From Lachnospiraceae bacterium UBA3401 (GTDB lineage: Bacteria > Bacillota > Clostridia > Lachnospirales > Lachnospiraceae): a DNA stretch of 25,548 bases. Where the stretch lies: assembly GCA_002358575.1 (NCBI GenBank), contig DEPD01000004.1:1-25548 (forward strand). The letters run 5' to 3'. Positions 7,137 through 15,386 of the stretch are shown piece after piece (the first letter of the stretch is position 1; each line of letters begins with the position of its first letter). The notes under the pieces were generated by a model. It searched no databases, had not been told where the DNA came from, and saw nothing but the letters and a program-made list of their open reading frames with translations. Both the position numbers and the translations under genes were made by a program.

Positions 7137-8000
7137 CTATCCTTCCATATCAATCACACGCAGATGTTTTAGACTGATATCTAAGATTGGCGCCGAATGC
7201 GTGAGTGCCCCGCTCGACACATAATCCACCCCCAGCGCTGTAATTTTTTGAATATTCTCTTTTGTAATGTTGCCGGAACATTCCGTCTCTGCCCGACCAT
7301 CAATTAACTGTATCGCCTCTGCCATTTGCTCCAAACTCATATTATCCAGCATAATGATATCTGCACCGGCTTCTACTGCCTCCTGCACCATAGTAAGATT
7401 TTCCACTTCCACCTCAATCTTCCTGACAAAAGGCGCATAAGCCCTTGCAGCCTCCACTGCTTTGCGCACGCCACCTGCCGCGTCAATATGATTATCCTTT
7501 AACAAGACGCCATCAGAAAGATTATACCGATGGTTTCCGCCGCCGCCAGCACGCACCGCATACTTCTCAAACACCCGCATTCCTGGTGTCGTCTTTCTGG
7601 TGTCTAACAACTTTGTCTTTGTGCCCTCTAACAATTGTACTACATTGCGTGTATATGTTGCAATGCCACTTAAACGCTGCAAGTAATTTAGTGCCGTGCG
7701 CTCACCAGACAACAGCACGCGAATATCCCCTGTAACCATGGCAAGCACCATACCTTTTTGTACTATATCACCATCTTTTACATTATAAACTACCTTTGTA
7801 TCTTTGTCTAGCAGTGTAAATACCCGCTCAAAAATAGCAAGTCCAGCCACAATACCATCTTCCTTGCAAATTAGTTGTACTTCTCCCTTTCTATAATCAG
7901 GCATAACCGCATTGGTTGACACATCTTCACAGTTAATATCCTCCTCCAACGCCAGTCGAATATATTTGTCAGCCACAAGCTGCATTGTTACTGGATTCAT
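7137..8000 (-). CDS. nadC: Quinolinate phosphoribosyltransferase (nicotinate-nucleotide pyrophosphorylase)
   Basis: Converts quinolinate and PRPP to nicotinate mononucleotide with release of CO2, the third step of de novo NAD synthesis. The ATG at 8000 overlaps the nadB stop (ATGA) and has AGAGGA 7 nt upstream, so translation is coupled. The frame extends to 8027, but that start is less likely. The protein is 287 residues, the normal length. Family landmarks, in order, are ALEEDINCEDVSTNAV, GERTALNYLQRLSGIAT, the substrate-binding LLDTRKTTPGMR, the RAGGGGNHRYNLSDGVLLKDNHI stretch, EVEVENL and DIIMLDNMS, and SSGALTHSAPILDISL near the C terminus. No key residue is missing. Confidence 0.95.
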   Translation of the reverse strand: MNPVTMQLVADKYIRLALEEDINCEDVSTNAVMPDYRKGEVQLICKEDGIVAGLAIFERVFTLLDKDTKVVYNVKDGDIVQKGMVLAMVTGDIRVLLSGERTALNYLQRLSGIATYTRNVVQLLEGTKTKLLDTRKTTPGMRVFEKYAVRAGGGGNHRYNLSDGVLLKDNHIDAAGGVRKAVEAARAYAPFVRKIEVEVENLTMVQEAVEAGADIIMLDNMSLEQMAEAIQLIDGRAETECSGNITKENIQKITALGVDYVSSGALTHSAPILDISLKHLRVIDMEG

Positions 8001-9193
8001 ATCTGTTCCTCTCTTTCTTTTCCACAAATTTTTTCTGCTGCGCGCTTTGCAAATACCAAACTTTCCAAAAGACTATTGCTGGCAAGCCGGTTTCTTCCAT
8101 GAACCCCGTTACAGCTAGTCTCCCCCACTGCATACAAATGTTTCATGGTGGTCTGGGAATCGCCGTCCACATGAATCCCTCCCATAAAATAATGCTGCGC
8201 TGGCACAATTGGCACAGGTTCTCTTAACAGGTCATATCCCTCCGCAAGACAATGACTGTAAATATTGGGAAAATGTTCCCTCACAATATGTTCTGGTACT
8301 TTCTCAAACGAAAGATACTCATACGCTACACCTTCTTTTTGCATTTCTTTTTGAATTGCCTCTGTCACCACATCCCGCGGAAGCAGTTCGTCAACAAACC
8401 GTTCCCCTTTATGATTTTGTATGACAGCACCCTCTCCCCGCGCAGATTCCGATATCAAAAAACTTCTGCCTGGTTTGGTGCTGTAGAGACAAGTCGGGTG
8501 AATTTGCACATAATCCATATGTTCTAGCGCCACTCCATGTTCTTGTGCAATGCGGCAGGCGTCCCCAGTCAGCAGCGGAAAATTTGTAGAGTGCTGATAA
8601 AGCCCTCCTATCCCACCAGTTGCCAGAACTGTATCCGGTGCATATATCTCCAACAAATCTCCCTTTTTGTCTTTTGCCTGCATACCAATACAAATATCGT
8701 CCTGCTCAATAAGATCTGTCATTGTCGTATACTCCATAATTTTGACATTCGCAAGTCTGCACACATGCGCCAACAGCGTCGTCGTAATCTCCTCGCCTGT
8801 AATATCCTTGTGAAAACAGATGCGCGGCTGCGAGTGTGCCCCCTCTCTTGTATAGGCAAGGCTTCCGTCTGCATTTTTCTCAAAACGCACCCCCAACGCC
8901 AATAAATGATTAATCACCGCCCTGCTAGAATGAATCATAATCGCCACACTTTCCCTGCGATTTTCATAGTGTCCTGCACGCATAGTGTCCTCAAAATATG
9001 CATCATAATCGCTCTCGTCACGCAACACACAGATTCCACCCTGCGCCAACATAGAATCACAACTTGCGATATCCTCTTTTGACAACATCAATATCTTTTT
9101 TTCACGCGGCAGGGACAACGCTGTGTAAAGTCCTGCTACACCGCACCCAGCAATGACTACATCACAATACAGTTTCTTTGTCATTTTTGCCAA
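7997..9193 (-). CDS. nadB: L-aspartate oxidase, short form without C-terminal helical domain
   Basis: An FAD enzyme oxidising L-aspartate to iminoaspartate, the first step of NAD synthesis. In anaerobes the acceptor is usually fumarate. The dinucleotide fold is at the N terminus (DVVIAGCGVAGLYTALS). Typical motifs follow: SMLAQGGI, HSQPRICFHKDITG, VLATGGIGGLY, MDYVQIHPT, the PAQHYFMGGI loop and NRLASNSLLESLVF, which contacts FAD. The protein is 398 residues and ends right after the FAD domain. Classical NadB is about 530 residues with an extra helical domain, which is missing here, with no sign of a frameshift. The TTG start at 9193 has AAAGGA 5 nt upstream; the ATG at 9184 is an alternative. 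nadA ends 30 nt upstream and nadC overlaps downstream. Confidence 0.93.
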   Translation of the reverse strand: MAKMTKKLYCDVVIAGCGVAGLYTALSLPREKKILMLSKEDIASCDSMLAQGGICVLRDESDYDAYFEDTMRAGHYENRRESVAIMIHSSRAVINHLLALGVRFEKNADGSLAYTREGAHSQPRICFHKDITGEEITTTLLAHVCRLANVKIMEYTTMTDLIEQDDICIGMQAKDKKGDLLEIYAPDTVLATGGIGGLYQHSTNFPLLTGDACRIAQEHGVALEHMDYVQIHPTCLYSTKPGRSFLISESARGEGAVIQNHKGERFVDELLPRDVVTEAIQKEMQKEGVAYEYLSFEKVPEHIVREHFPNIYSHCLAEGYDLLREPVPIVPAQHYFMGGIHVDGDSQTTMKHLYAVGETSCNGVHGRNRLASNSLLESLVFAKRAAEKICGKEREEQI

Positions 9194-9223
9194 CCATATC
9201 CTTTCTTTTTAACTGCTAAGCCC

Positions 9224-10135
9224 TTACATCTGCGCAAGCTCCAGCATTCGTTCCAGGGTTCGTCTGGCGGCTCTGTTTGCCAAATTATCCTCCAAAAGCA
9301 CTTCATTTTTCCCTGTCTTAAGCACTTCAATAACATTCTCCAGCGTTATCCGTTTCATGCCAGCGCAAACAGGTTCTGTCTCTGGAAAATAAAATGACGC
9401 ATCTGGCCTTGCCTGTTGCAGCGCATATCTGACACCGGACTCTGTGCCAATAATAAACTCCTTTTCAGGACTTTTTTCTGCATAGGACAAAATTTCACTT
9501 GTAGAGCCAATATAATCTGCAAATTTCAACACTTCCTGATTGCATTCTGGATGAACAAGCACCTTTGCAGCAGGATGCTGCGCGCGCAGCTTCTGAATTT
9601 CCTCAGAGCGCATATTTTCATGAATTGGACAAAAGCCCTCCTGAAAAAGAATCTTCTTTTCTGGAACATTTCTTGCTGTATATTGCGCAAGATTTTTATC
9701 TGGGATAAACAAAATATTTTTGTTTGGCAAATTTCGCACAATAGAAATCGCATTTGCAGAAGTTACGCTGACATCGGACCAAGACTTAATTTCCGCAGTC
9801 GAATTAATATAGCAAACAACTGCAAGGTCCTCATACTGCTGTCTTGCTTTTTCCACCGCTGCTTTGTCCACCATATGCGCCATTGGACAATCTGCCTGTG
9901 CATCTGGCATCAACACAGTCTTTGATGGATTTAGCAGTTTCGCACTTTCCCCCATAAAAGAGACCCCGCAGAACACAATCGTGCTGTGTGGAAGCATTGT
10001 CGCCTGTTTGCTCAGAAAATAAGAGTCTCCTATGTAGTCTGCAATCTCCTGTATCTCTGGCGAAACATAATAATGCGCCAAAATTACTGCATTTTTTTCC
10101 TGTTTTAGATTTTGTATCTCCTCCTGTTTTGTCAT
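9224..10135 (-). CDS. nadA: Quinolinate synthase A
   Basis: Condenses iminoaspartate (from NadB) with dihydroxyacetone phosphate to quinolinate, using an oxygen-sensitive [4Fe-4S] cluster held by three cysteines. The start is the ATG at 10135, which has GGGAGG 7-8 nt upstream. The same frame stays open for 114 codons upstream by chance and should not be used. The protein is then 303 residues, normal for the short NadA class. The spacing of Cys83 (ADCPMAHM), Cys169 (GFCPIHEN) and Cys257 (PVCAGMK) agrees with the cluster ligands of structurally known NadA enzymes. Other landmarks are the N-terminal LAHYYVSPEIQ, the HPECN motif and GTESGVRYAL. It is the first gene of the nad operon. Confidence 0.95.
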   Translation of the reverse strand: MTKQEEIQNLKQEKNAVILAHYYVSPEIQEIADYIGDSYFLSKQATMLPHSTIVFCGVSFMGESAKLLNPSKTVLMPDAQADCPMAHMVDKAAVEKARQQYEDLAVVCYINSTAEIKSWSDVSVTSANAISIVRNLPNKNILFIPDKNLAQYTARNVPEKKILFQEGFCPIHENMRSEEIQKLRAQHPAAKVLVHPECNQEVLKFADYIGSTSEILSYAEKSPEKEFIIGTESGVRYALQQARPDASFYFPETEPVCAGMKRITLENVIEVLKTGKNEVLLEDNLANRAARRTLERMLELAQM

Positions 10136-10190
10136 ATAGCACCTCCCTCTTTCTCTCTGCCTTGCATTCTGAAAACAATAGTTCTCATGC

Positions 10191-10230
10191 AGTATAGCAT
10201 ATATCTTTACAGATGACAAGACATATAAAA
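10191..10230 (-). promoter_or_regulatory. nadA promoter with candidate NiaR operator
   Basis: On the minus strand -35 TTGTCA (10214-10219) and -10 TATACT (10191-10196) have an ideal 17-nt spacer, and the -10 is extended (TGCTATACT). Overlapping the -35 is an imperfect dyad at 10206-10230. Its plus-strand core is ATGACAAGACAT, flanked by TTTACA and ATAAAA. From the position and from niaR being in the operon, I infer that this is the NiaR site. The promoter is well supported; the operator is less certain. Confidence 0.65.
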
Positions 10231-10256
10231 TGACAATTTTAATGCTATTAATTGAA

Positions 10257-10387
10257 TTACTGTTCACACAGGACTTAGCATTTACTGCTAAGTCCGTGCG
10301 AAAACATACCTCTAGCAAGTAAAAATCCATTTGCGAAGCAAATTTTGCATGGATTTTTATTGTTACTGGAACGGAGTGAACAGTAAC
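10257..10387. repeat. Structured palindromic intergenic element E4
   Basis: An 11-bp outer stem pairs TTACTGTTCAC (10257-10267) with GTGAACAGTAA (10376-10386). Inside are hairpin A, 10271-10280 with 10286-10295 (GGACTTAGCA), and hairpin B, AAAAATCCAT (10321-10330) with ATGGATTTTT (10349-10358). An alternative hairpin C, GTTACTG (10362-10368) with CAGTAAC (10381-10387), competes with the outer stem. It lies between the divergent nadA and TSCPD-murG promoters, outside both predicted transcripts. This suggests a repeat-type insertion or an independent RNA rather than a leader. Confidence 0.6.
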
Positions 10388-10391
10388 GGTA

Positions 10392-10420
10392 TTGACTTCA
10401 ATCCTACAGACTGCTAAAAT
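10392..10420 (+). promoter_or_regulatory. Predicted promoter of the TSCPD-murG pair
   Basis: -35 TTGACT (10392-10397) and -10 TAAAAT (10415-10420) with a 17-nt spacer. A start at about 10427 would leave a leader of about 45 nt before the TSCPD gene. Confidence 0.65.
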
Positions 10421-10471
10421 AATATCAGTTTTTATAAAAGAAATTCTAATGCGAAAGGTAGGGTATTCATT

Positions 10472-10726
10472 ATGCAATATGTAACAAGCGGAACGTGTTC
10501 TAAAATGATTGATTTTGAAGTGGAGGATAATATTATAAAATCAGTGGCGTTCACTGGTGGCTGCAATGGCAATCTAAAAGGAATCTCAGCTCTGGTTGCT
10601 GGAATGTCTGTCGATGATGCCATCTCTAAACTCAAAGGCATTCAATGCGGATTCAAAAGCACCTCCTGTCCAGATCAGTTGGCACGCGCGCTAGAACAAT
10701 ACAAAGCGGAAACAGCAAAATCATAA
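10472..10726 (+). CDS. Small TSCPD-domain protein
   Basis: An 84-residue protein of the family named for its C-terminal TSCPDQLA motif (residues 64-71). Four cysteines at 9, 31, 59 and 66 are typical positions (TSGTCSK, GGCNGNL, IQCGFKSTSCPD) and suggest metal or cofactor binding. A related domain occurs at the C terminus of some class II ribonucleotide reductases, but the function of the stand-alone form is not established. AGGG lies 8 nt before the ATG. murG starts 18 nt after the stop, so the two are co-transcribed, but no functional link to peptidoglycan is evident. Confidence 0.85.
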   Translation: MQYVTSGTCSKMIDFEVEDNIIKSVAFTGGCNGNLKGISALVAGMSVDDAISKLKGIQCGFKSTSCPDQLARALEQYKAETAKS

Positions 10727-10743
10727 ATCGGAGGCTGAAAAGT

Positions 10744-11811
10744 ATGAAACGCATCGTCTTTACTGGCGGCGGCTCCGCCGGACATGTGACGCCAAACATT
10801 GCTCTATTTCCCAAATTGAAAAGTCTAGGCTATGATATCCACTATATCGGCTCCTATGACGGCATTGAAAAAAAGCTGATCGAAGATTACCGCATTCCCT
10901 ATTATGCGATTTCTACAGGAAAACTCCGAAGATATTTTGACATTAAAAATTTTAGTGACCCTTTTCGTGTAATCAAGGGCTTTGTTGAAGCAAAAAAAAT
11001 TCTAAAGACGTTAAAACCAGATATTATATTTAGCAAAGGAGGATTTGTGAGTGTTCCCGTTGTCCGTGCGGCGGCAATGTTAAAAATCCCTTGTATTATT
11101 CACGAATCTGACATGACGCCTGGGCTTGCCAACAATCTATGTATTCCTGTCGCCCGTAAAATCTGCTGCAATTTCCCGGAGACTCTGCAAAATCTGCCCG
11201 CTGAGAAGGCCGTGCTCACTGGCTCTCCCATACGAAATGAGCTCACAAAAGGAAACAAGCAAAAAGGGCTGGAAATGTGTGGTTTTACCGCTGCAAAACC
11301 TGTTATTATGGTAATTGGTGGAAGTCTTGGCGCCGCCGGTGTCAACAAACTGGTTCGTGAGGCACTACCTACCTTGCTTGAAGATTTTCAGATTGTACAC
11401 ATCTGTGGCAAGGAAAAGATTGATAACTTGCTTCTAAAAACTGCAGGCTATAAACAGTTTGAATTTGTAAAAGATGACCTCAAAGATCTGTTTGCAATGG
11501 CGGATATTGTTATCTCTCGTGCTGGTGCCAATGCAATCTGCGAACTTCTAGCGCTAAGAAAGCCCAATCTTTTAATTCCGTTACCTGCTCATGCAAGCCG
11601 CGGGGACCAAATCTTAAACGCAAAAAGTTTTGAGTCACAGGGTTTTTCTATGGTGGCTGACGAAGACTATCTCACTGCTGTAACGCTGACAGAGAAAATA
11701 CATGAACTGTATTTTACAAGACAATCCTATATTGACGCCATGCAAAACAGCAAAATGAAAGATTCCATTGATACAATTGCAGCGTTGATTGAGGAGACTG
11801 TAAACCAATAA
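10744..11811 (+). CDS. murG: UDP-N-acetylglucosamine--lipid I GlcNAc transferase
   Basis: A membrane-associated glycosyltransferase that adds GlcNAc to lipid I to form lipid II, the last cytoplasmic step of peptidoglycan synthesis. The ATG at 10744 has GGAGG 9 nt upstream and gives 355 residues, normal for MurG. The frame extends upstream into the TSCPD gene, but that is not the start. The N-terminal glycine loop GGGSAGHVTPN at 7-17 contacts the lipid/diphosphate. The second domain has GGSLGA, then SRAGANAICELLALRKPNLLIPLP and the ASRGDQILNA segment that binds UDP-GlcNAc. All expected motifs are present. It is away from the usual mur/fts cluster, which is common in Clostridia. It ends at a hairpin terminator (11866-11900). 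Confidence 0.95.
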   Translation: MKRIVFTGGGSAGHVTPNIALFPKLKSLGYDIHYIGSYDGIEKKLIEDYRIPYYAISTGKLRRYFDIKNFSDPFRVIKGFVEAKKILKTLKPDIIFSKGGFVSVPVVRAAAMLKIPCIIHESDMTPGLANNLCIPVARKICCNFPETLQNLPAEKAVLTGSPIRNELTKGNKQKGLEMCGFTAAKPVIMVIGGSLGAAGVNKLVREALPTLLEDFQIVHICGKEKIDNLLLKTAGYKQFEFVKDDLKDLFAMADIVISRAGANAICELLALRKPNLLIPLPAHASRGDQILNAKSFESQGFSMVADEDYLTAVTLTEKIHELYFTRQSYIDAMQNSKMKDSIDTIAALIEETVNQ

Positions 11812-11841
11812 AATAATAATTTTTATTTATAGTACAATACA

Positions 11842-11900
11842 GACCCGTGCAGACACGGGTCCGCACGAGTAGGAAAAGTAATCTTCTCCTACTCGGTTTT
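11842..11900 (+). terminator. murG terminator (GAGTAGG family, copy b) with preceding hairpin
   Basis: CGAGTAGGA (11866-11874) pairs perfectly with TCCTACTCG (11887-11895) and is followed by GTTTTTAG, a good rho-independent terminator. Just before it a second hairpin pairs GACCCGTG (11842-11849) with CACGGGTC (11854-11861). The stem core is shared with hairpins at 107, 20199 and 23975. Confidence 0.8.
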
Positions 11901-12525
11901 TAGCATTGAAATGCCGCTGACTTCACATAGGCTACAAGACTTCGATACAGGCAGTCTGCCTCTGGAGATTTCTCCTTAAGCGAAGGCAAATCCGCATGGC
12001 AGACAAGCATTTTTCCTGCGCCGTATCTTAGCTCATAAATCAGTCCCAAATTATGATTGCGCTCAAAATTGTCCATCATGCGCACAATCGGCTTAATAAA
12101 CTTTGTCTCCTCTGTTTTGTCTAATATCATTGGTCTGGAATTGCTGACAATAGGATACCACTGTGCTGTCGTGTAAGTCTCGCACGCAAAGCCGCTCAAT
12201 GCAGGGTGTGTATTGTCAATCAAAAGCCCCATCGTTCCAACCGGAACTGGTTTTTTTGTACTTTCAGAGATAGAGCGAAACATTGGATAGCACCAGAAAT
12301 CTGTACAGTATTCTCCTTTTATAGTACTTTCAAGAAGTGTGCTGTTAGGCTTTACAAAAAGCAACACAAATTTTCCATTATGACAAGCCTTTAAAGCGGT
12401 CTTGTTATCATTTGTGATACATAAGTTCGCATTATTAAAATCAAATCCTTGTGTCTCAACAGTCTTCTCAACATTTGTTTCTTCCTTTTTTGATCTCGTA
12501 TCTTTTAAAAAAGTCTCTTTTTTTT
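11900..12525 (-). pseudogene. Detached C-terminal domain of the GH2 glycosidase (out of frame)
   Basis: About 205 residues continue the GH2 protein in the neighbouring frame. The segment has a structured domain (DNTHPALSGFACETYTTAQW, RMMDNFERNHNLGLIYELRYG, LVCHADLPSLKE), of the kind that closes long GH2 family members. It has no ribosome site or plausible start of its own in the overlap. Removing one base from the A8 run (T8 on the plus strand, 12518-12525) would fuse it in frame after ENVAKK and give a protein of about 1,030 residues. Other homopolymers in the overlap (12486-12491, 12507-12512) could also be the slip site. It may be a true mutation, phase variation, programmed frameshifting or a sequencing error. 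Confidence 0.7.
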
Positions 12526-15002
12526 GCAACATTCTCTTCATATACAAAAATATCATATTCATTTTCAATCGCCTTCACATTTTCCCCTGTTAAAACAAAG
12601 CGCAATACATACGTTGCATTATTACTGCACGCCGGCACTTTTAATGAAATAGTTCCAATAGAAAACAGTCCTCGCCCAGCAAATTCCTCACACTCCATTG
12701 TCTGTACCTGTTTTTCCATTGTGCTGTCAACAGTGCTTCCTGCCTGTCGTTTCAGATACCAGATCACTTTTAGCTGTGGTTTCAAAAACTTCTCAGGACG
12801 ATAATAGCGAAGCTTTACTTCACACGCTATGCAGCTATCCCCTCGCATTACAAAGCTATCCAACGTTGGTAAAAGCACTGCATCGGAACAGAATTTGCGC
12901 CACTCCTCCCGTGCAATCACCCCCTTATTTTTATGAAAAGCATTTAATATGCCCACCAGCGCTGTTCCCTGACCGGAAAAATCCTTAATGTCAAGCAGTT
13001 GAAAACCACTTAATTCGGCACTGCGAAATGCCGCTTCCAGCTCAAGTTTATAACATGCCCCGGCAAGTCTTCCCGAAGCATGTAGATAGTCATCCGCGTA
13101 AGAAAGCAATCCCTTCTCATCCATACGCTCCTGGAAAATCTTCAAGTTTTCAGGTTGCAAAACCCCCGTATACAGCGCGATTTCCTGAAAATCTGGTGTG
13201 AACTCATATTGTCCTATCTCGTGGGACACAACTGGAATATGCGCAATGCCCTCTTCCTCACCTGCTGTAACTTCCACCTCTTTGACACCTGTACCGTACT
13301 GAATCTGTATGGTTTCACCCTTCCTTGTTTCCTTCTTTTTAATTTCTGTGGGAAATATTACATTGTCATAATTCCAGTATGCGCCTGGTCTCTCAGTCTG
13401 CACAAAACCAAGTGGCGCATCACACATTGCATAGGAACCTCGAAACAGGCGGTCTATTGAAAATCGCACACCGCTAAAAAAATCATCATTTGACAGCACA
13501 GACGGCACAAATTGATGATTATTGCTTCCCTGCGTATACAGATGTCGTGGGTCATGCGTCTTGAGTACGCCTATCATTCTATTAATTTCCTCCTTGCTGC
13601 CCCACAACTCGTTTCCCATACTCATACCAAAAAAAGATGGCAAATCTCCAAAGGCATCAAGCGCACGAATCCCCTCCTCCAAGAGAAACTTCTGCTGATT
13701 TATATCGCACTGTTTCTCTTCCTTATTGTAAATAGAACCCCAGAAAGCTAACTCTGCCTGCACATATATTCCAAGATAAGCCGCAGCCAAAAATGCCGCC
13801 TTGGGCGGACAGCAAGTATGATATCGATAGTGGTTCAGACCATACTCCTTACTTGTCCCATATACCCGCAGCCACGAATCCAGATCCATTGGCGCATACC
13901 CTGTCAACGGAAAAATCATTCCATCATGAGTCCCTCTCAAAAATATTTCATTGTCATTGCAGTAAAGTATCCTCTCTTGATGCGTCAAATCACGCAATCC
14001 AAAATAACTTGTTCGCTCACACAACACCCTGTCTTTACGCAAAATGCGAACTGTAAGTTCATATACAAATGGATTGTATTCATCCCACTCTTTCGCGTCC
14101 TCGCCCAGTAGATATTCGACAGAAAACACGCTAGAGCATAATCCTTGTAATATTTTAGAATGCTGTTCTCCACCCTGCGATAGACTGTCAATACGCTGTT
14201 TTTCACACTGCGACAAATTGTACACTTGACTGTCAAGAAGCGCAAGCGTCTCAATTATATATGGTGCATCTTGTCCTTTGTTTTCCGCAATCCATGTGCG
14301 CCGTGTGTCCGCTGCCTGTGTATACAGCGGATCAAAATGCTCAAAATCCCGCCCCTCTTTCATACGCAGACACGTAAGGCGACAACGCACTTCCGCGCAG
14401 GTTTGCGAAAGGGTATCACAGTGCGATAACTGCAATCGAAGTTCTATATTTTTGTCTTTTCGACAAGGATATATCCACAGCTTTTCAATTGCAATATCCT
14501 TGACGGTTTCCAAAAAAATCTCTCCCAAAATGCCATTCCAATTTGTCTGTGTGTCCGGCGAAGTCATATGCCCACCGCTTGACACATAATCTGTATTGTC
14601 AATCATCACGACAAGTGTGTGTGTTCCTGGTGTCAACCATTGTGTCAGCTCATACCGATGTTCCACATAAAAACTGTCAAAATTCCCTACATATGCACCA
14701 TCCACCCACACATTGGACTTTCTCGTTCTTTCCATAGTAAAAAAGAAGCGTTTTCTTGTTTCATCTGTTGTCATGGAAATCTCAAGTTCCTTTAAAAACC
14801 ATGCATATCCCTCAAAATGATACATTTCTGTTAAATGTCCTATATGCCGCTCTGTACCTTTTTTTCCTTTTTTTGCCTCTGCTGTTGTGGTAGGAAGGTC
14901 AATCGTATCCTCAAATGTCATCCTTCGATAATATTCCTGTTGCAATCCTATTTTTTCCTCATCCAGCGCAAACTGCCAAGTTCCTGATAAATTAAGTTTC
15001 AT
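12468..15002 (-). CDS. Glycoside hydrolase family 2 protein, frameshifted before its C-terminal domain
   Basis: A large beta-glycosidase of the GH2 family, in the beta-galactosidase/beta-glucuronidase group. The sugar-binding jelly-roll domain is at residues 1-175 (LSGTWQFALDEE, FYVEHRYELTQWL). An immunoglobulin-like domain runs to about 340 and contains an unusually long insert at about 195-290. The TIM barrel begins at ILYCNDNEIFLRGTHDG. The acid/base is Glu465 in MGNELW and the nucleophile is probably Glu595 in VVSHEIGQYE. There is no signal peptide, so it is intracellular and probably acts on imported oligosaccharides. The exact sugar cannot be told. The frame ends at residue 844, after passing into a lysine-rich tail (KKRDFFKRYEIKKGRNKC). 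The normal continuation lies in the next frame. The start has AAAGGA 8 nt upstream. The catalytic core is intact. Confidence 0.88.
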   Translation of the reverse strand: MKLNLSGTWQFALDEEKIGLQQEYYRRMTFEDTIDLPTTTAEAKKGKKGTERHIGHLTEMYHFEGYAWFLKELEISMTTDETRKRFFFTMERTRKSNVWVDGAYVGNFDSFYVEHRYELTQWLTPGTHTLVVMIDNTDYVSSGGHMTSPDTQTNWNGILGEIFLETVKDIAIEKLWIYPCRKDKNIELRLQLSHCDTLSQTCAEVRCRLTCLRMKEGRDFEHFDPLYTQAADTRRTWIAENKGQDAPYIIETLALLDSQVYNLSQCEKQRIDSLSQGGEQHSKILQGLCSSVFSVEYLLGEDAKEWDEYNPFVYELTVRILRKDRVLCERTSYFGLRDLTHQERILYCNDNEIFLRGTHDGMIFPLTGYAPMDLDSWLRVYGTSKEYGLNHYRYHTCCPPKAAFLAAAYLGIYVQAELAFWGSIYNKEEKQCDINQQKFLLEEGIRALDAFGDLPSFFGMSMGNELWGSKEEINRMIGVLKTHDPRHLYTQGSNNHQFVPSVLSNDDFFSGVRFSIDRLFRGSYAMCDAPLGFVQTERPGAYWNYDNVIFPTEIKKKETRKGETIQIQYGTGVKEVEVTAGEEEGIAHIPVVSHEIGQYEFTPDFQEIALYTGVLQPENLKIFQERMDEKGLLSYADDYLHASGRLAGACYKLELEAAFRSAELSGFQLLDIKDFSGQGTALVGILNAFHKNKGVIAREEWRKFCSDAVLLPTLDSFVMRGDSCIACEVKLRYYRPEKFLKPQLKVIWYLKRQAGSTVDSTMEKQVQTMECEEFAGRGLFSIGTISLKVPACSNNATYVLRFVLTGENVKAIENEYDIFVYEENVAKKRDFFKRYEIKKGRNKC

Positions 15003-15064
15003 ATTATATTTCCTTTCTGTGATTCATATTGTGTACCAATTCTTTCTTTGAAAAGTAGTATATC

Positions 15065-15091
15065 AAAAAATGCAGGTTGCAAAAACCTGCA
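15065..15091 (-). terminator. Terminator closing the bce-like locus
   Basis: TGCAGGTT (15071-15078) pairs with AACCTGCA (15084-15091) around a 5-nt loop. On the minus strand TTTTTT follows (15065-15070). It is a strong intrinsic terminator that separates the bceA remnant from the GH2 gene. On the plus strand a T5 also follows, so it may act both ways. Confidence 0.85.
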
Positions 15092-15161
15092 CTTTTTAGA
15101 CTGTTTCATGTCACTATTTGATGTCACTAATTTTTCCTATGCAAAATCTGCCATGTAAATT

Positions 15162-15386
15162 CTATACAACTTTGTACCTTTCTTGTTCTTTAAGAAACTG
15201 TTCACCAAATAACCTATAAAAAACGCGCTTAGAAGATTTCTTCGATGCGTATACAGTTCTTAAGTGCTGGCTATCTGTTCTTTCCAGATTCAAGATATTT
15301 TGACATAACATTTTCTCCACTGTATATAAATCTTGAACACTGTTATAGTCTTTTTCTGTAGAGAAAACAATAAAACTTTTCTCGAT
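15162..15386 (-). pseudogene. Orphan open frame downstream of the truncated bceA
   Basis: About 75 codons are open between the TGA of the truncated bceA and a TAG at 15162, in the same frame as bceA. The text reads like protein (SFIVFSTEKDYNS, NLERTDSQHLRTVYASKKS, YRLFGEQFLKEQERYKV) but belongs to no family I recognise. It is not a BceA or BceB segment. There is no ribosome site; the only ATG would give about 42 residues. The likely reading is the 3' remnant of another gene brought next to bceA by a deletion or rearrangement. Confidence 0.4.

Noticed and set aside
9416..9925. 169-codon plus-strand frame
   Set aside because: Antisense shadow of nadA, with no start signal and no recognisable domain.
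10136..10477. 114-codon N-terminal extension of nadA
   Set aside because: It crosses the nadA promoter and the structured element E4, has no homology to NadA, and the ATG at 10135 has an excellent ribosome site and gives the normal length.
11100..11348. Minus-strand frame inside murG
   Set aside because: Fully covered by murG, which is certain from its motifs; the frame has no ribosome site.
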